Shown piece after piece: positions 47,655 to 56,066 of a stretch of 64,000 nt of DNA (positions are counted from its first letter, which is position 1; every line of letters starts with the position of its first letter). The DNA is taken from assembly GCA_003058495.1 (NCBI GenBank), contig QBVC01000018.1:124001-188000 (forward strand), in the 5' to 3' direction. This DNA comes from a gamma proteobacterium symbiont of Ctena orbiculata. GTDB taxonomy: Bacteria > Pseudomonadota > Gammaproteobacteria > Chromatiales > Chromatiaceae. The notes beneath the pieces are model-generated. The model had not been told where the DNA came from, searched no databases, and was given only the letters and a program-made list of their open reading frames with translations. The translations under genes and the position numbers were made by a program.

Positions 47655-48347
47655 TTAGATCTCGGTCAGACTGCCCTCGAATACGATCTCCTCGCTTGGC
47701 TCAACCTTCGGCAGCTGATTCAGCTGTTCGATCGAAACCTTGAATCTATTCCGATCGCCGAGGGCCGCAGGCAGGTCCATCCGTTCACTGCCATCGTGGG
47801 GCAAGAGCCCCAGGGGATGAAGGCGTCCCTGCTCATCCTCCATCCACAATTGACAGACTTTTCCTTGCGGCAAGGGAGTCGGTTCCACGGCTTTGACCTT
47901 GAGAAAACGTTGGTGTGCCGGCGCACCCACCAGCCAACCAGGCCTGGATTGATCGTTCAGCACCACCATGATGCTCTCCATCTCCATGACCTGCTGTCTT
48001 GTGGTCAGCAGCGTCATACCCAATACCAGTACCAGGGTGGCGGCGGCCATACCGAGATTGCGCCAGAAGCTGAGGCTGTTCCAAAAACCGCTGCTATCCG
48101 CCGTACCCCTGTCGGCAGGCTCGATGCGACGGGAGATCTGATCCCAAACGGCCTTGGGAGGTGTCACCGGTTCTACCGCATCCAGCATGGGGGCCAGGCG
48201 CCGATGCCAGGCATCGACCTCATCCCGCAGCTCCATGTCCGTCTGCAGGCGCCGCTCAAATTCGATCCGCGCCTCACCCTCCAGGGTACCGAGGACGTAC
48301 TCGCCGGCCAGTATATCGCGCTCTTCATGTTCGTTATCAGGCATCAT
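47655..48347 (-). CDS. Anti-sigma factor (RskA-like)
   Basis: 230 residues. The N-terminal cytoplasmic domain has LAGEYVLGTLEGEARIEFERRL, the RskA/anti-sigma-K pattern, then one membrane helix (about 92-112, LGMAAATLVLVLGMTLL) and a periplasmic anti-sigma-K-type domain (GWLVGAPAHQRFLKV through PLGLLPHDGSERMDLP). Expected to hold the ECF sigma factor encoded immediately upstream. The ATGA overlap with that gene couples translation. Confidence 0.92.
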   Translation of the reverse strand: MMPDNEHEERDILAGEYVLGTLEGEARIEFERRLQTDMELRDEVDAWHRRLAPMLDAVEPVTPPKAVWDQISRRIEPADRGTADSSGFWNSLSFWRNLGMAAATLVLVLGMTLLTTRQQVMEMESIMVVLNDQSRPGWLVGAPAHQRFLKVKAVEPTPLPQGKVCQLWMEDEQGRLHPLGLLPHDGSERMDLPAALGDRNRFKVSIEQLNQLPKVEPSEEIVFEGSLTEI

Positions 48348-48928
48348 GATTCAAGACACCTCCTTAATTGATCCAGACCTCGACGTATCCATGTCTTGAC
48401 CGTACCCAGCGGCGTATCGGTATAGGCCGCCAGTTCATCGTGGGTCAATCCCTTGAAGTAGGCCAGGGCAATGACCTGCCGCTGCTGCTCCTTCAACTGC
48501 TCAAGGCATCTCTGCAAACGCATGCCTTCGTCACTGCTGCTGAGACCTTCCAGCGGCAGCGGATCGCCGTCGACCTGCTCCTGGCGGCCCTTGTCATCAC
48601 TCTCCATCACCTCGCGCTTGTGCTTGCGCAGCAGGTCCAAGGCCTGGTTTCTCGCAATTGCCGACATCCAGGTCATGGGTGCCGCCACTTGCGGGCGATA
48701 GTTACCGGCGTTGTTCCAAACCTTGATATAGGCATCCTGCAGACAGTCCTGCGCCCACTCCTCTCTGTATAATATACGCAGCACCACGCCATATAGTTTC
48801 GCTGAAGTGATGCTGTAGAGACGGGTAAATGCCGTGCGATCGTTGAGGGCACATGCGGCCAGCAACTGTTCCAGCTCCTGATTGCGCTGCTGTGTGGCAT
48901 CTTGTGGATCTCTATCTCCCTTCGCCAT
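48344..48928 (-). CDS. ECF RNA polymerase sigma factor (SigK-like)
   Basis: 194 residues from ATG 48928, which has GGGGGGA before it; the frame is open further upstream, but without conserved sequence. Region 2 (AFTRLYSITSAKLYGVVLRIL, EDAYIKVWNNAG variant QDAYIKVW, MTWMSAIARNQALDLLRK) and region 4 (LPLEGLSSSDEG, LKEQQRQVIALAYFKGLTHDELAAYTDTPLGTVKTWIRRGLDQLR) are intact. Pairs with the anti-sigma factor that overlaps its stop. Target genes are unknown. Confidence 0.94.
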   Translation of the reverse strand: MAKGDRDPQDATQQRNQELEQLLAACALNDRTAFTRLYSITSAKLYGVVLRILYREEWAQDCLQDAYIKVWNNAGNYRPQVAAPMTWMSAIARNQALDLLRKHKREVMESDDKGRQEQVDGDPLPLEGLSSSDEGMRLQRCLEQLKEQQRQVIALAYFKGLTHDELAAYTDTPLGTVKTWIRRGLDQLRRCLES

Positions 48929-49105
48929 GAATCCCCCCAAGGGATGTAAACCTGCCACAAGAGTACTGGCATGGGGTGATGGCGGCAAGAGGCTGAGCCA
49001 GTTCGTCGCCCCCTCAACCGTTGGCGGCAAGCCAACCGGCGCGCTGCCCGCTGCAGCGGAATCGCACCGTCAGGGCGTTGTAGAATCCATACCAGGCTTG
49101 CGCTG

Positions 49106-50866
49106 CTACTGATCCCGGGGCTCCCCCATGTAGCCGGAAAATTTCAGGCATTGTTTACCGTTTACCTCCACGATCTGGACCGTCTCCCCACCGCCGCGAC
49201 CAAAACCCTGCACCACCGCTTCAGTGTCGGATATGGGTTGCAGCGGGACCCTGATCTGATTGTCACTCAGATGGGGTGCGCGGTAGTGCAGACAGAGCAC
49301 GCCATCCTGATCACTCAATTTGAGGTCTTGAATCGAAAACTCACCATCCGGATTGATCGTCCTGTAGCTGCCCAAGCGCTCTTTCCAGCTCGCTTGCCAG
49401 CGGTCCGATTCGATTCTATTGCCCAGCATGATCTCATTGCCGTTACGGTCAGCCACCAGGACATCCATGCCGTTGATCTCGCGTTCACGCAGCCGCAGTT
49501 CACCCAGCACCCGGTAACCCTCCGGCAACTCCTCGATGCTCTCCGGCGTGAGTCCCAGGCTGCCGTCATCGAACCGCACCAGATCGAGAATGCGCTCGAT
49601 TATGCAGGCACAGAGCCTGGGCTGCTCCGCGTCGACCATCAGCAATCCGAGGTCGGTGGCATAGCCCCCCGATGGGGTGTTGAAGCCGGACGGCCGCTGA
49701 TTCGCAATCCGCTGCAGGCGCCGTTTCGGGACAGTCCCCCGAATCGATGCCGCAATGGTGAGAATGGTGGTCGCCATCTCTCTTGCGACCCGGTTGCTGC
49801 CTGCGCCATTGGCCAACACGGCAATGCCCAATCCCTGTTGCGGCAGCAGCGCCATCTCCGATCCGAAGAGCATTGTCGTACCGCCGTGACGGACATGCTT
49901 CCCGAGCACCGGATGCTCTTCAATGAACCATCCGAATCCGGGCAATACACCCAGCGAAACCTGGCCATCCGAGATCTGTGGCTGCCACATCTGTTTCAAG
50001 AGTTCATTCGGCAGACCGGGTACGCGCCGGCCGAGCATCGCGCTCATCAGCAGTCCCAGCTCCTCGCCGCTTGCATAGAGACCCAGCGCGGGAGTGTCCC
50101 TGAGCGGCGGATGGGGCCGCACCAGGCCATCCATATGGCCGGCTGACAGCCTTGCCGCCATCTGCTCCGATAGGGTATAGCCGCTGCCCACCATCCCCAA
50201 AGGGGCGAGGAGTGAGCGCTCGACGAACTCGGTGTAGGCAACCCCGGATCGCTGCTCAATCAAATGCCCAAGCAGGTCATAGCCGATATTCGAGTAGCTA
50301 TAGCGCTTACCGGGGCGATAGGCGGCATATTCATCATGGAGCAGTTCAGTCACCTGGGTGAAGGGGGTATCCGTGTACATCCCTTTGCGCAGGTCGCTGG
50401 GTAGACCGCTGCGGTGGCTCAGGAGTTGGCGGGGCGTCACCGGCGCCCGCTCCTGATGCTCGTGATGGCGGATTGAAAAGCCCTGCAGCTGTTCACTCAG
50501 CGGTGCGTCCAGGTCGATCTTGGCCTCCGCGACAAGCTGCATCACTGCAATCGCGGTGACGGGTTTGGTCAGGGATCCGATCCTGAATAGGGTACGGCTA
50601 TCGACTCGCTCTCCAGTGCGACTGTCAGCCATGCCAAAGCCCTCGAGCCAGACGGGTCCCCGCGCGTCCACCAGGGCGATGCTCAATCCCGGGACGATCT
50701 CCTCCTCAAGCAGGCGGTCGATCAGTTTCTTGGCTTCACTGCGCACTGCCTCCATCTCCCCCTCGGGGAGGACGGCATTAGGATCAAGCTGACGGTCGAG
50801 GGTCGCGCATGACGTGAGTACCAGCAGCAGGATCATTGCCGGCAGGGTTGAGTGTGTTGGCGGCAC
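49106..50866 (-). CDS. Beta-lactamase-family serine hydrolase lipoprotein
   Basis: 586 residues. Lipoprotein signal ending LLVLTSC (Cys20). The class C beta-lactamase/DD-peptidase-like domain has SLTK (Ser98, Lys101), YSN (Tyr191-Asn193) and HGGTT in the KTG position. A C-terminal beta domain of about 200 residues follows (RNGNEIMLGNRIESDR and after). Likely a periplasmic or outer-membrane-anchored esterase or peptidase acting on peptidoglycan or D-amino-acid peptides; true beta-lactamase activity is not implied. Single gene. Confidence 0.9.
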   Translation of the reverse strand: MPPTHSTLPAMILLLVLTSCATLDRQLDPNAVLPEGEMEAVRSEAKKLIDRLLEEEIVPGLSIALVDARGPVWLEGFGMADSRTGERVDSRTLFRIGSLTKPVTAIAVMQLVAEAKIDLDAPLSEQLQGFSIRHHEHQERAPVTPRQLLSHRSGLPSDLRKGMYTDTPFTQVTELLHDEYAAYRPGKRYSYSNIGYDLLGHLIEQRSGVAYTEFVERSLLAPLGMVGSGYTLSEQMAARLSAGHMDGLVRPHPPLRDTPALGLYASGEELGLLMSAMLGRRVPGLPNELLKQMWQPQISDGQVSLGVLPGFGWFIEEHPVLGKHVRHGGTTMLFGSEMALLPQQGLGIAVLANGAGSNRVAREMATTILTIAASIRGTVPKRRLQRIANQRPSGFNTPSGGYATDLGLLMVDAEQPRLCACIIERILDLVRFDDGSLGLTPESIEELPEGYRVLGELRLREREINGMDVLVADRNGNEIMLGNRIESDRWQASWKERLGSYRTINPDGEFSIQDLKLSDQDGVLCLHYRAPHLSDNQIRVPLQPISDTEAVVQGFGRGGGETVQIVEVNGKQCLKFSGYMGEPRDQ

Positions 50867-51201
50867 AATTCACCTCAACGTTGATCGGATGTTGACGGAA
50901 CAGGCGAGCAAGTCGCATCTATCTCCCCTATACGTCCAGTGTCGGGATTTAGATTCAACCAAGGTCAAGAAATTCAACAATTCACCGCTGACAGGCCTTC
51001 CGCCACCCCAAATCGCGGCAGGAATTCGCCGGGGCGCATAGTTTTTTGTTCCTGCTTTTGTGATCTATTTCAATAGCTTGCTATTTTTCGTGCGCCTTTG
51101 ATGGGTCTCTAGCTCGGCGGGCGGGCAAATGGATATCGCGGCCAGTGAAACCAGAGGCGTGAGTTGAGCGGGGCAGTCGCCCCGCTCAAGCGGGACCTCC
51201 A
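50867..51201. other. Intergenic region upstream of the serine hydrolase
   Basis: 335 bp between the serine hydrolase start and the small secreted protein stop, both on the minus strand. It contains the hairpin at 51164-51189 near its right edge. I see no gene or promoter of note. Confidence 0.45.
51164..51189 (-). terminator. Perfect 11-bp hairpin after the small secreted protein gene
   Basis: Stem TTGAGCGGGGC/GCCCCGCTCAA with a 4-base loop, 12 bp after the stop of the gene at 51202. No T-run follows on the minus strand, so it may stabilise the 3' end or assist termination rather than act alone. Confidence 0.5.
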
Positions 51202-51486
51202 TTACCAATTGACCGAGGCACCGACATCGATCAGGCTGCTGCCGTATCCATCGCCGTGGCCAGGCTGCAACCTGCTGTTGGTCTTCGCGAATCCCTCAGA
51301 GTAGAGGAAAGAGCTTCCGTACTGATCACCGATACCGGGCTGTACGGCCGTGGGCAGGCTGTTCGAATCGGATGAGCCGATATAGAAGTCGTGATCGTTA
51401 CCGACAACCCCGTAGAGGTCGTCATAGGAGGTTGCGTAAAGGTTGGCGGACAGAATCATGGCTGCTGTTGCAAGTATCATTTTCAT
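51202..51486 (-). CDS. Small secreted protein of unknown function
   Basis: 94 residues from ATG 51486, which has GAGGAATATC before it. A signal peptide (KMILATAAMILSANLYA) precedes a Gly/Asp/Ser-rich mature part with two similar blocks, PGIGDQYGSSFLY and PGHGDGYGSSLID, an internal repeat. I do not recognise it. It may be a small surface or periplasmic protein. Confidence 0.75.
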   Translation of the reverse strand: MKMILATAAMILSANLYATSYDDLYGVVGNDHDFYIGSSDSNSLPTAVQPGIGDQYGSSFLYSEGFAKTNSRLQPGHGDGYGSSLIDVGASVNW

Positions 51487-51791
51487 TTTGATATTCCTCG
51501 TATATTCAAGATTTAGTTGGTGAAAGAATGCTGCTTTCAATCTTCTATACGAGGCTTTAACGCAATCGGATTCATTCTCCTGTCAGCCGCCGCCCCTCCC
51601 GGCCAGGACCACCCGGGGTAGCCGGCGGACCGGGAAAGGGTCATCGCAACCGCCGATACCGGGCCAGGTGGCTGACAGCGGGCTGTGTCACAAAACGTTC
51701 ATATTTGAGTCACGGAGTCGCAACATTGGAGTGGCATTCTATAGCTGTTGACAGACTGAGGGTAACTGCACCTGATTTGGGGATACTTGCG
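51487..51791. other. Divergent intergenic region with a structured G+C-rich core
   Basis: 305 bp between the small secreted protein (minus) and the small membrane protein (plus). The middle, 51581-51677, is strongly G+C-rich and can form a closed multi-stem fold. The flanks are ordinary. Confidence 0.5.
51581..51677 (+). ncRNA. Candidate structured RNA with a pseudoknot
   Basis: An outer 8-bp stem TGTCAGCC (51581-51588) with GGCTGACA (51670-51677) encloses two interleaved stems: TCCCGG (51597-51602) with CCGGGA (51630-51635), and CGGCGG (51623-51628) with CCGCCG (51650-51655). The order a-b-a'-b' is that of an H-type pseudoknot. An alternative pairing CCACC (51609) with GGTGG (51667) exists. 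Strand is uncertain because both flanking genes diverge from it. No known riboswitch consensus fits. Confidence 0.4.
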
Positions 51792-52028
51792 ATGCGCAGC
51801 GATACACACTCCTTGAGACCTTTTAAGAATCCCTCCTATATCGACTACCTTGTCGGCTGGAGATATCTCGTTGACAAGCACTACAGGGTGCGGGTCCACA
51901 ATCGCTGGGCGGATCAACCCTGGTTCATCTCCGGCTCCGAAATGCTGGTCGGCCTCGGCAGCGTCCTACTCTCCACCAGCCTGGGTGCAATCCTGCTGTT
52001 TCTCATCTGGGATGTCTGGTTTAAATAG
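51792..52028 (+). CDS. Small membrane protein of unknown function
   Basis: 78 residues from ATG 51792, which has GGGG upstream; an earlier start at 51705 is possible. A basic, Arg/Tyr/Trp-rich N-terminal half (YIDYLVGWRYLVDKHYRVRVHNRWADQ) is followed by one hydrophobic helix (MLVGLGSVLLSTSLGAILLFLIW) at the C-terminus. Tail-anchored topology is likely. I do not recognise it. A bidirectional terminator follows. Confidence 0.65.
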   Translation: MRSDTHSLRPFKNPSYIDYLVGWRYLVDKHYRVRVHNRWADQPWFISGSEMLVGLGSVLLSTSLGAILLFLIWDVWFK

Positions 52029-52073
52029 GGCTCAGGTAGCATCCACTCGACCTTGGATCCCGTTCAATGGAAC

Positions 52074-52102
52074 AAAAAAAGGGGCCTGAGCGGCCCCTTT
52101 TT
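52074..52102. terminator. Bidirectional terminator between the small membrane gene and pnp
   Basis: Stem GGGGCC (52081-52086) with GGCCCC (52092-52097), a 5-base loop, A-run before and T-run after. It can end both the plus-strand small gene and the minus-strand rpsO-pnp transcript. Confidence 0.9.
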
Positions 52103-52118
52103 CCTTACCGGGCTTCAG

Positions 52119-54212
52119 TCAGGCCTCTTCCACGGCCTTCATGCTGAGACGGATGCGGCCCTGCTTGTCCACCTCCAGCACCTTTACTTTCACCACATCG
52201 CCCTCGGAGAGCTTGTCGCTGACCTTCTCCACGCGCTCATTGGAGATCTGGGAGATGTGCACCAGACCATCCTTGCCGGGCAGAATCGTAACGAAGGCGC
52301 CGAAATCCATCAGTTTCGCCACCTTGCCCTCGTAGGTGGTGCCAACCTCCACATCCGCGGTGATCAGCTCGACCCGCTTGCGTGCATCCTCCCCGGCTGA
52401 CTTGTCCACGGAGAAGATCTTGACCACGCCGTCATCGGTGATATCGACAGTGGCGCCCGTCTCCTCGGTAATCGAGCGGATGGTCACACCGCCCTTACCG
52501 ATGACATCGCGGATCTTGTCCGGATTGATCTTGAACTCGATAATCCTGGGGGCATGCTCCGACATCTCGTCGCGGTGGGCATTGATGACCTTGTTCATCT
52601 CGCCGAGGATATGCAAACGACCCTCTTTGGCCTGATCCAGCGCGATCTCCATGATCTGCTTGGTGATGCCGTTGATCTTGATATCCATCTGCAGGGCGTT
52701 GATACCCTGGCCGGTACCGGCCACTTTGAAATCCATGTCGCCCAGGTGGTCCTCGTCGCCCATGATGTCGGTCAGTACGGCGAACTTGTCGCCCTCTTTG
52801 ATCAGGCCCATGGCCACGCCGGCAACCGGCGCCTTGATCGGCACGCCGGCATCCATCAGTGCCAGACTGGTGCCACAGACCGACGCCATCGAGGAGGAGC
52901 CGTTGGACTCGGTGATCTCGGAGACCACACGAATCGCATAGGGGAAGTCGCCGATTGTCGGCATGCAGGCGAGCACACCGCGCTTGGCCAGACGGCCGTG
53001 ACCGATTTCACGCCGCTTGGGACTGCCGACGCGGCCTGTCTCGCCGACGCAGAACGGGGGAAAGTTGTAGTGCAGCATGAAGTGCTCGCGCCGGGATCCC
53101 TCCAGGGCGTCGATGATCTGCGAATCGCGCTCGGTGCCCAGCGTGGTAATCACCAGGGCCTGGGTCTCGCCACGGGTGAAGAGCGCGGAGCCGTGGGTCC
53201 TCGGCAATATGCCCGTACGCACCGAGATCGGACGCACGGTGCGGGTGTCGCGACCGTCGATGCGGGGCTCCCCGTCCAGGATACGGCCCCTGACAACCCG
53301 TTTCTTCAGCTTCTCGATGGCCCCCTTGACCTCGTCTGCACTCCAGCGGGACTCCTCCTCATCTTGCGGGCAGAGCTTCTCTAGCGTCGCTGCCACGACC
53401 TCGTCGATGGCGCCATAACGGTCGAGCTTGTCGGCGATTCGGTAGGCATCGCCGATACCCTGTGCGGCCTCCGCCTCCACCGCGGCGGTCAGCTCCGCAT
53501 CCTCTTGTGGCGCTGCGAAATCGGCCGCCGGCCTGTTGACCTCGGCCGCCAGCTCCTTGATCGCCCGGATCACGATCTGAAACTGTTCATGACCGAACAG
53601 CACGGCACCCAGCATGACCTCTTCGGAGAGCTGATTGGCTTCCGATTCGACCATCAAAACAGCCTCTTCGGTGCCGGCAACGATCAGGTCCAGGTCCGAA
53701 TCGGGATTGAGACCGGTGGTGGCGGCATTCAGAATGAACTCGCCATCCTTATAGCCGACGCGAGCGGCGCCGACAGGACCCTGAAAGGGCAGCCCCGAGA
53801 TCGCAAGCGCCGCGGAGGTGCCGATCAGCGAGGGTATTTCCGGATCCACCGCGGGATTCAGCGACATCACGGTGATGATGACCTGAACCTCGCTGGTAAA
53901 GCCCTTCGGGAAGAGCGGACGTATCGGGCGGTCGATAAGTCTGGCGGTGAGGATCTCCTTCTCGCTGGGACGACCTTCACGACGAAAAAAGCCGCCGGGG
54001 ATCATGCCGGCCGCATAGGTCTTCTCCTGGTAATCCACGGTCAATGGAAAAAAGTCCCGGGCTACCTCGCTCTTCGCCTCCACCACGGTCACCTGAACCA
54101 CGGTATCGTCCATATTGACCATGACTGCGCCGTCAGCCTGCCTTGCGATCTCACCGGTTTCGATGGAGACCTTATTGTCTCCCCACTGAAATTCTTTCTT
54201 GATTAATGCCAC
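52119..54212 (-). CDS. pnp: Polyribonucleotide nucleotidyltransferase
   Basis: 697 residues. Two RNase PH-like cores ([31 protein letters not shown], then [23 protein letters not shown] and [23 protein letters not shown]), a KH domain ([20 protein letters not shown]) and a C-terminal S1 domain ([30 protein letters not shown]). Phosphorolytic 3'-5' RNA decay. The rpsO gene lies 36 bp upstream, so it is read with rpsO. Confidence 0.98.
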   Translation of the reverse strand: MALIKKEFQWGDNKVSIETGEIARQADGAVMVNMDDTVVQVTVVEAKSEVARDFFPLTVDYQEKTYAAGMIPGGFFRREGRPSEKEILTARLIDRPIRPLFPKGFTSEVQVIITVMSLNPAVDPEIPSLIGTSAALAISGLPFQGPVGAARVGYKDGEFILNAATTGLNPDSDLDLIVAGTEEAVLMVESEANQLSEEVMLGAVLFGHEQFQIVIRAIKELAAEVNRPAADFAAPQEDAELTAAVEAEAAQGIGDAYRIADKLDRYGAIDEVVAATLEKLCPQDEEESRWSADEVKGAIEKLKKRVVRGRILDGEPRIDGRDTRTVRPISVRTGILPRTHGSALFTRGETQALVITTLGTERDSQIIDALEGSRREHFMLHYNFPPFCVGETGRVGSPKRREIGHGRLAKRGVLACMPTIGDFPYAIRVVSEITESNGSSSMASVCGTSLALMDAGVPIKAPVAGVAMGLIKEGDKFAVLTDIMGDEDHLGDMDFKVAGTGQGINALQMDIKINGITKQIMEIALDQAKEGRLHILGEMNKVINAHRDEMSEHAPRIIEFKINPDKIRDVIGKGGVTIRSITEETGATVDITDDGVVKIFSVDKSAGEDARKRVELITADVEVGTTYEGKVAKLMDFGAFVTILPGKDGLVHISQISNERVEKVSDKLSEGDVVKVKVLEVDKQGRIRLSMKAVEEA

Positions 54213-54248
54213 GATTGAATCCTTGAGTTATGTTTGTTTCAGGACAGA

Positions 54249-54518
54249 TTAGCGACGCAGGCCGAGACGGCTGATCAGCTCTTTATAGCGATCCTGGTCC
54301 TTGCTCTTGAGATAGTCCAATAGCTTGCGGCGGGAGTTGACGAGTCGCACCAGACCCTGACGGGAGTGGTGATCCTGCTTGTGTTCTTTGAAATGTTCGG
54401 TGAGCTGAGTGATACGGCTGGTCATCAGGGCGACCTGTACCTCCGGGGAGCCGGTATCACCAGGCGCGCGCTGATACGCTTCGATGACCGATTTCTTTTC
54501 TGCTGCACTCATTGACAT
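54249..54518 (-). CDS. rpsO: 30S ribosomal protein S15
   Basis: 89 residues starting at ATG 54518, 7 bases after AGGAG; a second ATG two codons later is less well placed. [41 protein letters not shown] and the end [12 protein letters not shown] are diagnostic of S15. It binds 16S rRNA in the platform. A promoter at 54645-54673 suggests transcription independent of truB, as in E. coli. Confidence 0.98.
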   Translation of the reverse strand: MSMSAAEKKSVIEAYQRAPGDTGSPEVQVALMTSRITQLTEHFKEHKQDHHSRQGLVRLVNSRRKLLDYLKSKDQDRYKELISRLGLRR

Positions 54519-54644
54519 GACGTTTCTCCTCTTGGTTACGTCGTTGATACTGGCCCAATTCAAGGCCCACCCGACAATGAGTTCAGGCAGGCCGGACCGG
54601 TTGAATTCTGTTCCTATTCCGGGCTACATCCGGAAAGACCGCGT

Positions 54645-54673
54645 AGTATGCGCGTTCTGTGCCGATACGGCAA
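54645..54673 (-). promoter_or_regulatory. Internal sigma-70 promoter for rpsO-pnp
   Basis: Minus strand TTGCCG (54668-54673), a 17-bp spacer and CATACT (54645-54650), in the truB-rpsO gap. Each box matches 4 of 6 consensus bases. E. coli has a promoter at the same place. Confidence 0.45.
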
Positions 54674-54712
54674 CCCAATTTCCACTTAATGTGAAGAAAT
54701 TCTTTCTGCAAT

Positions 54713-55636
54713 TCAATTCGTTATCTGCATCAGTCTCTTAGGCGCCACGCGCCCGTCATCGAGAATCTGGCCGACGCCGAGAAATTCGGTCTCATTGGCA
54801 TAGAGCCGGACCAGGCCGCTGGTGGGCGCATTCGGCACCAGAATAGGCTGGCCCTGTTTCATATAGAATGCGGCATCCGCAGAGAGGGCGACCTGGGGCC
54901 ACTCGGCCAGGGCGCTCTCCAGCGGCAGCAGCCAATCGTCCATCTCCTTGAATTGCTTTGCGGAAAATGCCTCCCGCACCTGATCAAGGGTCAGCATCGA
55001 CTGGTCGTCGTAGGGCCCTACCCCGGAGCGGCGCAGACCGCTGACATAGGCGCCACAACCCAATTGCTTGCCGATGTCCTCGGCGAGGGTACGCACATAG
55101 GTGCCCTTGGAACAGTGCACATCCATGGTGAAATCGGGCAGTGAAAAGTCGATCAGCCGCAGCGAGTAAAGATGGATGGTCCGTGGTTCGCGTTCGACCT
55201 CCACCCCTTTACGGGCCAGCTTGTAGAGACGCTCGCCCTGGTGCTTGATGGCGGAGTACATGGGCGGCAACTGCTGCTGTTCGCCCAGGAAGCCGTCCAG
55301 TGTCCGCCTCAGCATCTCTTCCGTCACCCCGCTGGGATCGGCCTGCTCCACCACCTCGCCCTCGGCATCGGCGGTGCTCCTGGTCTCCCCGAGCCTGACC
55401 CTGACCCAGTAGTGTTTGTCGGCATCCAGGAGGAACGCCGAAAGCTTGGTCGCCTCGCCGAAACAGATCGGCAACAGACCGGTGGCGAGCGGATCGAGGC
55501 TGCCGGTGTGTCCGGCCTTTGCGGCCTTATAGAGGAATTTGACCTCCTGCAAGGCCTTGTTCGATGTCATGCCTTGCGGCTTGTCGAGCAGCAATACACC
55601 ACTGATATTGCGTCCTCTGTTGCGACGACGTCCCAT
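54713..55636 (-). CDS. truB: tRNA pseudouridine-55 synthase
   Basis: 307 residues from ATG 55636 (GRRRNRGRNISGVLLLDKPQG is the usual start; a TTG 15 bases upstream is possible). Catalytic Asp48 is in AGHTGSLDPLATG. KHQGERLYKLARKG and SKGTYVRTLAEDIG complete the TruB landmarks, with a C-terminal PUA-like part. It modifies U55 of the tRNA T-loop. It lies between rbfA and rpsO in the conserved order. Confidence 0.97.
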   Translation of the reverse strand: MGRRRNRGRNISGVLLLDKPQGMTSNKALQEVKFLYKAAKAGHTGSLDPLATGLLPICFGEATKLSAFLLDADKHYWVRVRLGETRSTADAEGEVVEQADPSGVTEEMLRRTLDGFLGEQQQLPPMYSAIKHQGERLYKLARKGVEVEREPRTIHLYSLRLIDFSLPDFTMDVHCSKGTYVRTLAEDIGKQLGCGAYVSGLRRSGVGPYDDQSMLTLDQVREAFSAKQFKEMDDWLLPLESALAEWPQVALSADAAFYMKQGQPILVPNAPTSGLVRLYANETEFLGVGQILDDGRVAPKRLMQITN

Positions 55637-55680
55637 ATTGAAAGGCCCCAATACTCTATTTGCTTAACCGTAAGATAGGA

Positions 55681-56049
55681 TCAATCCGGATCGGTGTGGT
55701 TTTCCTTCACCGCGTGATCGATCAGGCTGGAGAGATGTTCTCCCTGCTCCACCGATGTGTCGTAGACAAAGTTCAGCTTCGGTATCGAACGCAGCTTCAT
55801 GCGCCGGCCCAACAGCCAGCGCAGGTGCCCTGCCATCTGGTTCAACAGCGCAACACTCTCTTTTTGCGACAGCGAGGCAGCCATCGCGGTGAAGAATACC
55901 TTTGCCTGGGACAGGTCCCTGACGACCCGGGCCTCCTGGATGGTCACCATACCCATAGCCGGATCCTTGACCTCGTCTCTGATCAGATCAGCCAATTCAC
56001 GCCGAAGCTCGGCACCAATGCGATCCGTTCGTTGATAGTCACGAGACAT
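55681..56049 (-). CDS. rbfA: Ribosome-binding factor A
   Basis: 122 residues from ATG 56049, which has GGAAAGG before it; an earlier start would overlap the infB stop. RTDRIGAELRRELADLIRDEVKDPAMGMVTI and LRSIPKLNFVYDTSVEQGEHLSSLI are typical. A KH-fold factor for late 30S maturation. It follows infB by 17 bp. Confidence 0.96.
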   Translation of the reverse strand: MSRDYQRTDRIGAELRRELADLIRDEVKDPAMGMVTIQEARVVRDLSQAKVFFTAMAASLSQKESVALLNQMAGHLRWLLGRRMKLRSIPKLNFVYDTSVEQGEHLSSLIDHAVKENHTDPD

Positions 56050-56066
56050 GGCAGGGCCTTTCCACA

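Noticed and set aside
51581-51677. Cyclic di-GMP-I (GEMM) riboswitch because of GGTAGCCGG
   Set aside because: The conserved GCAAAGCC and tetraloop-receptor parts are absent, so only a generic structured RNA is claimed.
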